DNA of 7,680 nucleotides, from NCBI GenBank assembly GCA_938003665.1, contig CALKYI010000379.1, positions 1-7,680 on the forward strand, written 5' to 3'. The notes under the pieces are model-generated. The model was not told where the DNA came from. It saw only the letters and a program-made list of their open reading frames with translations, and searched no databases. Position numbers and translations under genes: made by a program. Shown one piece after another: positions 1 to 6,290 of the stretch (the stretch's first letter is position 1; every line of letters begins with the position of its first letter). The stretch is from an uncultured Flavobacteriales bacterium (lineage in GTDB: Bacteria; Bacteroidota; Bacteroidia; Flavobacteriales_D; Sanyastnellaceae).

Positions 1-378
1 GCTTCGCTTGAGGTGCTGAAGGCAGCTCCATTCGGCGTCGGAACGGGTGATGTTACAGACGCTTTGTGCGAAGCGTATGCTGAAGCGAACAGTCAATATG
101 CCCTAGAGAAGCGGATGAATCCCCACAGTGCTTGGCTCCAACTCGCTGTGAGCCACGGGTGGATTGGATTGCTGCTGATGCTGTTGTGGTGGTTTGGTAC
201 TGTAGCCTGGGCATACCGTGCTCAACATGTCCTGCTATTGACGTGGTCCGTGGCTTGGGTCTTGAACGGAACCATTGAAAGTTTGCTGGAATTGCAACAG
301 GGCGTGGTGCCTACTGTGCTCTTGTCCTGCGTTTTCGCACTATGCAGTTCCTCCACAGTGGAAGCGAAAGCCGATTAA
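1..378 (+). CDS. O-antigen ligase/polymerase family protein, C-terminal part (5' end outside window)
   Basis: The reading frame is open from base 1 without a convincing start, so the gene begins upstream and only the last 125 residues are seen. The visible part starts with a GVGTGD motif, then NPHSAWLQLAVSHGWIG, the loop-to-membrane transition typical of Wzy_C (O-antigen ligase) proteins, where NPH plus a hydrophobic segment follows the large periplasmic loop. Two membrane stretches follow, and the end contains IESLLELQQGVV, which resembles the ESMLE-QxGV ending of Bacteroidota members. Proteins of this family join or polymerise surface glycans at the periplasmic face of the inner membrane. 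Ligase and polymerase (Wzy) roles cannot be told apart from this fragment. The TAA stop shares four bases (TTAA) with the stop of convergent pyrG, so no intergenic space remains for a terminator. Confidence 0.8.
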   Translation, partial: ASLEVLKAAPFGVGTGDVTDALCEAYAEANSQYALEKRMNPHSAWLQLAVSHGWIGLLLMLLWWFGTVAWAYRAQHVLLLTWSVAWVLNGTIESLLELQQGVVPTVLLSCVFALCSSSTVEAKAD

Positions 379-2075
379 GAATTGGCAGCCGTTTGGCCAA
401 CTGCCGGCGCTTCGGTGTCGCCGTGTCCATTTTTTGCGGCCTTTACGAACGCAGTGAACAAGGGATGTGGGGTCTCCACAGTGCTCGCGTATTCCGGGTG
501 GAATTGTGAAGCCACGAAATACGGGTGTTCGGGGATTTCCACGATTTCCACCAGTCCCGAATCAGGGTTTTTTCCGGTAGCAACCATGCCCAGCGATTCG
601 AATTGCTCGAGGTAAGCGTTGTTGAACTCGTATCGGTGACGGTGGCGTTCTTCAATGGTCGCTGAACCGTACGCGTTGAAGGCGTGGCTTCCGGATGTCA
701 GGTCGCATGGATAGGCACCTAATCGCATGGTTCCGCCCATGTTCTGAATGCTCTTTTGCTCCGCCATCAAATCGATGACAGGATCGGGTGTATACTCCTT
801 GATCTCGGTAGAGTGTGCGTCGGTCAATCCGATGACGTTGCGCGCAAATTCAATGACTGCGCATTGCATGCCTAGGCAGATGCCAAAGAAGGGGATGCCC
901 TCCGTTCGCGCGTATTGGATGGTTTCGATTTTACCATCGACGCCCCTTGAGCCAAATCCGGGTGCCACGATGATGCCATCGAGGCCAGCCAATTTTTCCG
1001 CGGCGCTTTTTGAGGTGATCGATTCGCTGTGAATCCAATCCACTTGCACATCGACCTCTTGGTGAGCACCCGCATGGATGAGCGCTTCCTCGATGGACTT
1101 GTAGCTGTCTTTCAGCTCCACGTATTTGCCCACCAATCCCACCTTGACGGTCGATTTTGGATGCTTGTACTGCGTGAGGAATTTCTTCCAAGAAGCCAGG
1201 TCCGGCGTTGGATCAACGGCGGCCATGCCCAATTTTTCGAGCACAACCTGATCCAGACGTTCTTCCATCAACAGCAACGGTACGTCATAGATGGTCTCCG
1301 CGTCGATGCTTTGGATGACCGCGCTAGGGGCGACGTTGCAGAACCTCGCTACTTTGGTTCGCACTGAATCGGTCAGTTCGTGTTCCGTTCGGCACACCAG
1401 GATGTCCGGCTGAACACCGAATTCCAGCAGTTGCTTGAAGGAGTGCTGGGTAGGCTTGGTCTTCAGTTCACCGGCTGCTGCCAAATAGGGGATAAGGGTC
1501 AGGTGCACCACCAAGGTCTCCTCAGGGCATTCCCACTTCATCTGACGAACTGCCTCGATGTAGGGAAGGGACTCAATATCGCCGACCGTTCCGCCGATTT
1601 CCGTAATGACGAAGTCGTAATTCGATTCGGCACCCAGAATTTGGACGCAGCGCTTGATTTCATCCGTGATGTGCGGAATGATCTGCACGGTTTTGCCGAG
1701 GTATTCGCCTCGGCGTTCTTTGTCAATGACCGACTGGTAAATCCGGCCTGTGGTGATGTTGTTCGCCTGCGTGGTTTGGACGTTCAAGAATCGCTCGTAG
1801 TGTCCAAGATCCAAGTCCGTTTCTGCGCCATCAATGGTCACGTAGCATTCCCCGTGTTCGTAGGGGTTGAGGGTGCCGGGATCGACATTGATGTACGGGT
1901 CAAGCTTCTGAATGGTCACCGAATGCCCACGCGCCTGGAGCAACTTAGCCAACGATGCGCTGACAATCCCTTTCCCGAGGCTCGAGCTTACGCCACCCGT
2001 GACGAAAATGTAGCGGCTGTTGCGCACCGTTTCCGGCAGCGATGAGGTGGAGTCAGAAGGGTTGTTTTGAGGCAT
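375..2075 (-). CDS. pyrG: CTP synthase (glutamine-hydrolysing)
   Basis: This enzyme makes CTP from UTP, ATP and glutamine, the last step of de novo pyrimidine nucleotide synthesis, in the cytoplasm. The N-terminal amidoligase domain begins with FVTGGVSSSLGKGI (residues about 24-37, nucleotide-binding loop) and has KLDPYINVDPGT (57-68) and the EIGGTVGDIES segment (159-169). The C-terminal class I glutaminase domain has the nucleophile Cys400 in GICLGMQ and His526/Glu528 in FHPEY. Both halves are intact. From the ATG at 2075 the protein has 566 residues, slightly longer than the usual 535-550 because of about 20 extra residues at each end. A TTG 27 bases upstream (2102) is in frame but falls inside the predicted -7 promoter element, so ATG is preferred. 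The gene has its own predicted promoter and a leader that is almost entirely hairpin, which may control translation or start-site choice. Confidence 0.97.
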   Translation of the reverse strand: MPQNNPSDSTSSLPETVRNSRYIFVTGGVSSSLGKGIVSASLAKLLQARGHSVTIQKLDPYINVDPGTLNPYEHGECYVTIDGAETDLDLGHYERFLNVQTTQANNITTGRIYQSVIDKERRGEYLGKTVQIIPHITDEIKRCVQILGAESNYDFVITEIGGTVGDIESLPYIEAVRQMKWECPEETLVVHLTLIPYLAAAGELKTKPTQHSFKQLLEFGVQPDILVCRTEHELTDSVRTKVARFCNVAPSAVIQSIDAETIYDVPLLLMEERLDQVVLEKLGMAAVDPTPDLASWKKFLTQYKHPKSTVKVGLVGKYVELKDSYKSIEEALIHAGAHQEVDVQVDWIHSESITSKSAAEKLAGLDGIIVAPGFGSRGVDGKIETIQYARTEGIPFFGICLGMQCAVIEFARNVIGLTDAHSTEIKEYTPDPVIDLMAEQKSIQNMGGTMRLGAYPCDLTSGSHAFNAYGSATIEERHRHRYEFNNAYLEQFESLGMVATGKNPDSGLVEIVEIPEHPYFVASQFHPEYASTVETPHPLFTAFVKAAKNGHGDTEAPAVGQTAANS

Positions 2076-2078
2076 GGT

Positions 2079-2096
2079 CCCGTATATGAATACGGG
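2079..2096 (-). promoter_or_regulatory. Perfect 7-bp hairpin forming the pyrG leader
   Basis: On the minus strand this reads CCCGTATTCATATACGGG: arms CCCGTAT and ATACGGG pair perfectly around a TCAT loop. The hairpin ends three bases before the pyrG ATG and begins at the predicted first transcribed base. It would place the start codon directly beside a stable stem. The structure is seen in the sequence; its role in CTP-dependent control is inferred. Confidence 0.6.
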
Positions 2097-2099
2097 ATT

Positions 2100-2107
2100 C
2101 AAAGTTA
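2100..2107 (-). promoter_or_regulatory. Predicted pyrG -7 promoter element (TAACTTTG)
   Basis: On the minus strand this reads TAACTTTG, an exact match to the Bacteroidota -7 consensus TAnnTTTG. If its last G is placed at -4, as usual for this element, transcription would start at C2096, giving a 21-base leader to the ATG at 2075. No good TTG-type -33 element was found at the expected spacing, so the promoter may need an activator or the call may be wrong. Confidence 0.55.
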
Positions 2108-2171
2108 GGGAGAAATAACAGGCGCAGCACCGCTGTGAACAACTTTTCGGCCCCCGTGAATTTCGTTTCCC

Positions 2172-3263
2172 TCACTTGAGGTTTTGCGTCAAGCGGTCCA
2201 CCCATTTGAATCCGCTGAACAACTCCTGCGCAACGATGCGGAAAAGGGTGTAGGCAGGAACCGCGAGGACCATGCCCAAAATACCTGCTGAACTACCAGC
2301 GATGCTGATGACGAGAAAGATCTCCAACGGATGCGCGTGGACGCGGTTGGCGAACACCACTGGCTGGGTGAAGAAATTATCGACCAATTGAGCCACTGCA
2401 AAGACCAGCAGACTGCCTCCGATGAGCGCCCCAGACGCGGCCGCAGGTCCACTAATTGCAACAATCGCTACGCCGAGAGCGGTTCCGGCTAATGGGCCCA
2501 GGTAGGGGACCAAGTTGCACAACCCCGCGAGCAGTCCGATGAGGAAGGCGTGATTCGCACCCACCAATTCAAGGCCCGCGGTGACGATGGCAGTGATAAT
2601 GGAAACTTGAATGACCAATCCGCCGAAGTAGCGTGTCAACAATTGGCTGGTGCGCTCGAGGATGGATTGGACTTTGGGCAACAATTCGTCGGGGGTTATG
2701 GCCTCGATCATGTTGCGAAACAGGGCGCCATCCTTGAGAAAGAAAAAGGCCATGAACACCACCGAGAAAATGCCAAAGAACAAACTTCCTATTTGGGCGA
2801 GTAGCCCGCTGATGCGTTGGCCTAACGCTTCGAATTTCAAGGACGATTCGAGTTGTTCGAGCACAAATTGGCTGTTGCTTCGTTCGTCACCGCTGAAATT
2901 GATGGCGCCAAAATGGTCGTCTAACCAGACGGTTCCCTGACCGGTGGCGTTGGCTATTTGATTAAAATCCAATTTTTGCACGGCATCCATCTGCTCGTTC
3001 ACCAGTGGGGCGAACAATTGAATGATGCCGACCGCGCTTCCGAAGAGCACCAGCATGCTGATGGCTGCGCCCACCGATGTGGGCAACGAACGTCCCTTGA
3101 TTTGGATCTTGCTGAGCAGCAAAACGATGGGCCTTCCAATGAAACTGATCGCCACCGAGATCAGCAGCAACCCCACCAGCCCTTTGAATTTCCACAGGCC
3201 GATAGCGAGCAGGATGAAGCCGAGGAAGCCAAGGAGGTTACGTAAAGTGGGTTTCGGGAGCAT
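2172..3263 (-). CDS. AI-2E family (PerM/YdiK-like) membrane transporter
   Basis: A 363-residue polytopic inner-membrane protein of the AI-2E transporter family, first named for autoinducer-2 export but including members that act as Na+/H+ antiporters or permeases of unknown substrate. The usual layout is visible: two or three membrane segments at residues 8-50 and 62-85, a soluble loop of about 70 residues (88-155), then a C-terminal membrane block. Family motifs are FFFLKDG (173-179), NLVPYLGPLAG (250-260), QLVDNFFTQPVVF (292-304) and HPLEIFLVI (311-319). I chose the ATG at 3263 because a consensus -7 box lies just upstream. The in-frame ATG at 3317 would add 18 non-hydrophobic residues and abuts the DtxR-type operator. 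Substrate is unknown. The gene lies 96 bases upstream of the pyrG ATG, but pyrG appears to have its own promoter. Confidence 0.88.
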   Translation of the reverse strand: MLPKPTLRNLLGFLGFILLAIGLWKFKGLVGLLLISVAISFIGRPIVLLLSKIQIKGRSLPTSVGAAISMLVLFGSAVGIIQLFAPLVNEQMDAVQKLDFNQIANATGQGTVWLDDHFGAINFSGDERSNSQFVLEQLESSLKFEALGQRISGLLAQIGSLFFGIFSVVFMAFFFLKDGALFRNMIEAITPDELLPKVQSILERTSQLLTRYFGGLVIQVSIITAIVTAGLELVGANHAFLIGLLAGLCNLVPYLGPLAGTALGVAIVAISGPAAASGALIGGSLLVFAVAQLVDNFFTQPVVFANRVHAHPLEIFLVISIAGSSAGILGMVLAVPAYTLFRIVAQELFSGFKWVDRLTQNLK

Positions 3264-3281
3264 AGTAAGGGTGTTGCTATC

Positions 3282-3289
3282 CAAAGGTA
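3282..3289 (-). promoter_or_regulatory. Predicted -7 element of the AI-2E family gene (TACCTTTG)
   Basis: Minus-strand TACCTTTG matches TAnnTTTG exactly. Placing its G at -4 puts the start near A3278 and leaves a leader of about 15 bases before the ATG at 3263. The same octamer serves the divergent regulator gene. No clear -33 TTG was seen. Confidence 0.5.
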
Positions 3290-3315
3290 CGCAATGCGTG
3301 GGCCGAGTGACCGTC

Positions 3316-3337
3316 ATTTTTAGCCTAGACTAAAAAT
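3316..3337. promoter_or_regulatory. DtxR/MntR-type operator between divergent genes
   Basis: A 22-base inverted repeat with 10 of 11 base pairs symmetric, core TTTAGCCTAGACTAAA centred on CTAG. It resembles the general plan of operators of the DtxR family (TTAG-type half sites around a short centre), and the gene just downstream encodes a regulator of that family. Relative to the predicted start of that gene it covers about -39 to -18, a position suited to repression. Relative to the divergent AI-2E family gene it covers about -38 to -59. Binding is inferred, symmetry is seen. Confidence 0.65.
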
Positions 3338-3343
3338 TTTATT

Positions 3344-3351
3344 TACCTTTG
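3344..3351 (+). promoter_or_regulatory. Predicted -7 element of the DtxR-family regulator gene (TACCTTTG)
   Basis: An exact TAnnTTTG match seven bases downstream of the operator and four bases before the GTG start codon. With its G at -4, transcription would begin at about 3355-3356, giving an essentially leaderless mRNA. The expected -33 region lies inside the operator and shows no TTG. Confidence 0.55.
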
Positions 3352-3355
3352 TAAA

Positions 3356-4024
3356 GTGTTGTTGTCACCAAGTCAAGAAAACTACTTGAAGGCCATCTAC
3401 AAGTTGGAGGCTCGTGAGGGCATTGCCACGAACCAGGCACTTGCTGCGCTGGTGGAGGCTACGCCTGCTTCGGTGACCAATATGCTCCGCAAATTGATGG
3501 ATGCTGGATTCGTGGAATACGAGGCTTACCAAGGTGCCACCTTGACGGCAGCGGGGCGAAACGAAGCGGTCACGTTAGTTCGACAGCACCGGTTGTGGGA
3601 GGTGTGTTTGGTGGAGAAACTACAATACGATTGGGATGCTGTGCATGCCTTGGCCGAGGAATTGGAGCACATCGGGGGAGATGAACTGATCAATCGCTTG
3701 GATGCATTTCTCGACCACCCTGCGTTCGACCCCCACGGAGATCCCATTCCCAATGCGAAGGGGGTTGTTCGCGCGCGGCAGCATGCGATTGCAGCAAACG
3801 AAGCCAAGGAAGGCGAAGTGTTTGTTGTGTGTGGAGTAAAGGACAGTTCCAGCCTATTCTTGCGGCATTTGGACAAGCTCAACATCGCTTTAGGAAAAAC
3901 CTACACGCTGAAGGAATGCCTTGAATTCGACCGAAGCGCCGTGTGGGTAGAACAGGAGGGGGGGCTCACCAACGTTTCCAATGAAGTAGCCAAAAACGTA
4001 TTGATTCAATTGACCAATGAATAA
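3356..4024 (+). CDS. DtxR/MntR-family metal-dependent transcriptional regulator
   Basis: A 222-residue cytoplasmic metal-sensing repressor with all three domains of the long DtxR form: N-terminal winged helix (about 5-72, opening with SQENYLKAIYKLE and ending in the wing and TAAGR), dimerisation and metal domain (about 75-140, with HRLWE, LEHIGGDELINRL and DPHGDPIP), and a C-terminal SH3/FeoA-like domain (about 150-220). Aligned by eye with DtxR, the candidate metal ligands are His78, Glu82, His97, Glu101, Glu104 and His105. Glu101 replaces the DtxR Cys102, as in manganese-sensing MntR, while Asn9 replaces MntR Asp8. This suggests Mn or Zn sensing rather than strict Fe sensing, but that is inference. 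No ATG is available: an in-frame TAG at 3326 limits the start to GTG 3356 or the two TTG codons after it. It overlaps the ZIP transporter gene by 8 bases and has an operator over its own promoter, so autoregulation with the transporter is likely. Confidence 0.92.
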   Translation: MLLSPSQENYLKAIYKLEAREGIATNQALAALVEATPASVTNMLRKLMDAGFVEYEAYQGATLTAAGRNEAVTLVRQHRLWEVCLVEKLQYDWDAVHALAEELEHIGGDELINRLDAFLDHPAFDPHGDPIPNAKGVVRARQHAIAANEAKEGEVFVVCGVKDSSSLFLRHLDKLNIALGKTYTLKECLEFDRSAVWVEQEGGLTNVSNEVAKNVLIQLTNE

Positions 4025-4838
4025 TTTGATGGAATGGATGGGCTCCCTAGGGGCCGTAGAAGCCGCGCTCATCGCGACCCTTTTCACTTGGATGATGACC
4101 GCATTGGGCGCATCGCTCGTGTTCGCATTCAGCGATATGCACCGAAAGTGGTTTGACAGCATGTTGGGGTTTACCGGTGGCGTCATGGTGGCAGCGAGCT
4201 TTTGGTCGTTGCTGTCTCCGGCGATTGAAATGTCCCCGGGTGACGGGTTCGCCAAAGTGTGGCCAAGCGCTTGTGGGTTCGGTTTGGGCGCGCTGTTCAT
4301 TTATGGATTGGATCGGTTGACGCCTCACTTGCACATCAATTTCAACAAGGACGAGGCGGAGGGACCCCAAACCGATTGGCACCGATCGACCCTGTTGGTC
4401 CTGGCCATCACCTTGCACAACATTCCGGAAGGCTTGGCTGTAGGAGTGCTATTTGGTGGCGCGGCACTTGGGCTGGATGGTGCATCGGTTGGAGCTGCAG
4501 TGGCTTTGGCTATCGGCATCGGTATACAGAATTTCCCGGAAGGGTTTGCCGTGAGCATGCCGCTGCGGCGTCAAGGCGTCAGCGCTGCACGATCGCTTTG
4601 GTTCGGTCAATTGTCGGCAGTCGTCGAACCGGTGGCCGCCGTCATCGGAGCGGTGGCAGTGCTTCAAATGCAGGTCATTCTGCCGTATGCACTCGCTTTT
4701 GCCGCTGGGGCGATGATCTACGTGGTCGTGGAGGAAGTCATTCCCGAGACCCAACGTGATAAGTACACCGATTTTGCGACGTTGGGATTCATCGGCGGAT
4801 TCCTCGTCATGATGGCACTCGACGTAGGTCTGGGGTGA
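4017..4838 (+). CDS. ZIP-family divalent metal transporter (GufA/ZupT-like)
   Basis: A 273-residue inner-membrane ZIP permease, which brings divalent metals (Zn, Mn or Fe) towards the cytoplasm. About eight membrane segments are visible. The two metal-binding helices are intact: LHNIPEGLAVG (residues 133-143, ligands His134, Asn135, Glu138) and IQNFPEGFAVS (170-180, Gln171, Asn172, Glu175). The Gln-Asn-Phe-Pro-Glu version of the second motif is typical of the GufA subgroup and allows a binuclear site. Further acidic residues lie in VVEP (Glu204) and VVVEEVIPE (239-244). The His-containing loop (HLHINFN, 104-110) lies between membrane segments 3 and 4. Translation from the ATG at 4017 overlaps the regulator gene by 8 bases, indicating translational coupling; the ATG at 4029 is an alternative. 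The pairing with a DtxR-type repressor supports a metal-uptake operon. Which metal is transported cannot be read from the sequence. Confidence 0.93.
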   Translation: MNNLMEWMGSLGAVEAALIATLFTWMMTALGASLVFAFSDMHRKWFDSMLGFTGGVMVAASFWSLLSPAIEMSPGDGFAKVWPSACGFGLGALFIYGLDRLTPHLHINFNKDEAEGPQTDWHRSTLLVLAITLHNIPEGLAVGVLFGGAALGLDGASVGAAVALAIGIGIQNFPEGFAVSMPLRRQGVSAARSLWFGQLSAVVEPVAAVIGAVAVLQMQVILPYALAFAAGAMIYVVVEEVIPETQRDKYTDFATLGFIGGFLVMMALDVGLG

Positions 4839-4860
4839 TCCGTGGCTGAGGTTCGTCGGT

Positions 4861-6210
4861 TCACCAAGACCACTCAGCGTTTCCAAACCAGCCTGAGCTC
4901 ATCAGCAAGACAACGCGTTGATGCTGATTTAGGGTTTGCACGTGCTGGTGCAGTTCAGAAGCATCGGTGATGACCCGCAGGTTGAGGTGGGCTCCAAAAG
5001 CATCCGCCACAAACTGCGCATCGAGCGGCGGCAATTGCTTGTGCGCTAGAACTGCTGGGTCGAAGTAGACTACAGCCTCATCAGCGCTTGCCATCGCTTG
5101 ATTGTAGGTGGGCAAGAAATCCTTGTTCAAGCTGGAAAAGGTGTGCAATTCAAGCACTGCTGTCAACGTGCGGTCTGGATAAGAAGCCTTGACGCCGGTG
5201 ACGGTAGCTTTGACCTTGGAAGGGGCATGAGCAAAGTCCCTAAACACCGTAAATCCTTCGCGGTTGTGCAATGGCTCCAGCCGTCGGGCTGCTCCACGAA
5301 AGGAAGTGATGGCCTCATCGAATGCCGTGACGTCTAAGCCCATAGCCTGGGCCAGCGTCCGCGCTCCAGCGAGGTTTTGGATGTTGTGGGTGCCAACCAG
5401 GTGGGTGGTGACCGCCCGGTCGCCTTCAAACTTCAAGGTCATAGTACCATCTGATTGGGGTGAACAAGCAGGAGTCTTATACGGAATGAACGTCAAATCG
5501 CGTCGCCTGCAGCGGTTCACCACCGCTTCCAACGCGGCATCTTCTGCGCACCAGACGACGCTGGCTTTTGGAGCCAACGACTCGAGGTAAGTGTCAAACT
5601 GCTGAATGTAATTTTCCTCGGTTGGGAACACGTTGATGTGGTCCCACGCGATACCTGTAAGCAAGGTGAATTGGGCCTCATACCAGAAGAACTTCGGCTG
5701 TCGGTCAATGGGGGAGCTCAGGTACTCGTCGCCCTCGAGGATGCACCAACTGTGGTTCGGGTCGATCTCCACCATCCGGTCGAACCCTTCCAATTGGGCG
5801 CCGACCATAAAATTTGTTGCGATGTCCATGCCTTGCATAACATGCAAAAGCATGGAAGTAACGGTCGTTTTCCCGTGCGATCCGCCGACCACAACTCGCT
5901 TTGCATGTTCATTGGCTGCGCGCAAAAACTCGGGGTAGGATTGAATCTGGAGCCCAAGGCTTTGTGCTTTTAATAACTCGGGATTGTCCGACCGCGCGTG
6001 CATTCCCAAGACAACAACGTCAATGGATTCATCCAGTTTTTCGGGATGCCAACCTTCCTCCTCGGGCAACAAGTTAGCAGTGGCGAGGCGCCCACGTGAC
6101 GGCTCAAAAATCTGGTCATCTGAACCGGTGACTTGGTGGCCGGCTGCAGCAACGGCCAGTGCAATGTTGTGCATGGCGCTCCCGCCAATCGCGATGAAAT
6201 GTACTCGCAT
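4861..6210 (-). CDS. mpl: UDP-N-acetylmuramate:L-alanyl-gamma-D-glutamyl-meso-diaminopimelate ligase (Mpl), murein tripeptide recycling
   Basis: A 449-residue Mur-ligase family enzyme that joins the recycled tripeptide from old peptidoglycan to UDP-MurNAc in the cytoplasm, using ATP. The N-terminal Rossmann domain starts HFIAIGGSAMHNIAL (4-18) and continues with VTGSDDQIFEPSRGRL (27-42), the Mpl form rather than the MurC form. The central ATPase domain has GGSHGKTTVTSM (109-120), LEGDEY (158-163) and AWDHINVFPTEENY (188-201). The C-terminal domain has FRGAARRLE (304-312), DFAHAPSKVKAT (325-336) and ELHTFSSLN (354-362). Length is that of the family. It starts at ATG 6210 and is divergent from the EI24-domain gene. 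Its end lies 22 bases from the convergent ZIP gene. MurC is the main alternative but is less likely given the N-terminal motifs. Confidence 0.92.
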   Translation of the reverse strand: MRVHFIAIGGSAMHNIALAVAAAGHQVTGSDDQIFEPSRGRLATANLLPEEEGWHPEKLDESIDVVVLGMHARSDNPELLKAQSLGLQIQSYPEFLRAANEHAKRVVVGGSHGKTTVTSMLLHVMQGMDIATNFMVGAQLEGFDRMVEIDPNHSWCILEGDEYLSSPIDRQPKFFWYEAQFTLLTGIAWDHINVFPTEENYIQQFDTYLESLAPKASVVWCAEDAALEAVVNRCRRRDLTFIPYKTPACSPQSDGTMTLKFEGDRAVTTHLVGTHNIQNLAGARTLAQAMGLDVTAFDEAITSFRGAARRLEPLHNREGFTVFRDFAHAPSKVKATVTGVKASYPDRTLTAVLELHTFSSLNKDFLPTYNQAMASADEAVVYFDPAVLAHKQLPPLDAQFVADAFGAHLNLRVITDASELHQHVQTLNQHQRVVLLMSSGWFGNAEWSW

Positions 6211-6277
6211 AAACGAATATCATACGGCGCGAGGACGTGTGGGTACTTGCCACAAATACATTCCAACAGCTTGGCCT

Positions 6278-6285
6278 TAATTTCG
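6278..6285 (+). promoter_or_regulatory. Possible -7 element of the EI24-domain gene (TAATTTCG)
   Basis: Seven of eight positions match TAnnTTTG (C for the third T of the TTT run). If real, transcription would start near 6289, two bases before the ATG at 6291. No -33 element is apparent, so support is weak. Confidence 0.25.
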
Positions 6286-6290
6286 ATGGC

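Noticed and set aside
1380..2045. Long + strand open frame of 221 codons
   Set aside because: It lies wholly antisense to pyrG, whose motifs are complete; the frame shows no recognisable domain and is a by-product of codon bias.
2076..2102. TTG start at 2102 for pyrG, adding nine residues
   Set aside because: The codon lies inside the predicted -7 element and the extension would encode the leader hairpin; the ATG at 2075 is simpler.
3264..3317. ATG at 3317 as start of the AI-2E family protein
   Set aside because: The extra 18 residues are polar and unlike the family, and the consensus -7 box at 3282-3289 would lie inside the coding region.
4259..4759. Plus-strand open frame of 166 codons inside the ZIP gene
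   Set aside because: It is rich in Arg, Gly, Trp and Ser, which is typical of a shifted frame, and it lies inside a gene with intact metal-binding motifs.
4845..4878. GCTGAG ... CTCAGC inverted repeat at the convergent ends of the ZIP gene and mpl as a shared terminator
   Set aside because: The stem is only six base pairs with a 22-base loop and no T run on either side.
6253..6260. Minus-strand TGTATTTG as the mpl -7 element
   Set aside because: It lacks the essential A at the second position and has no -33 partner at suitable spacing, so it was not listed as a promoter.
6237..6290. GTG at 6237 as start of the EI24-domain protein
   Set aside because: The added 18 residues show no family similarity, and ATG 6291 directly precedes the conserved N-terminal part.
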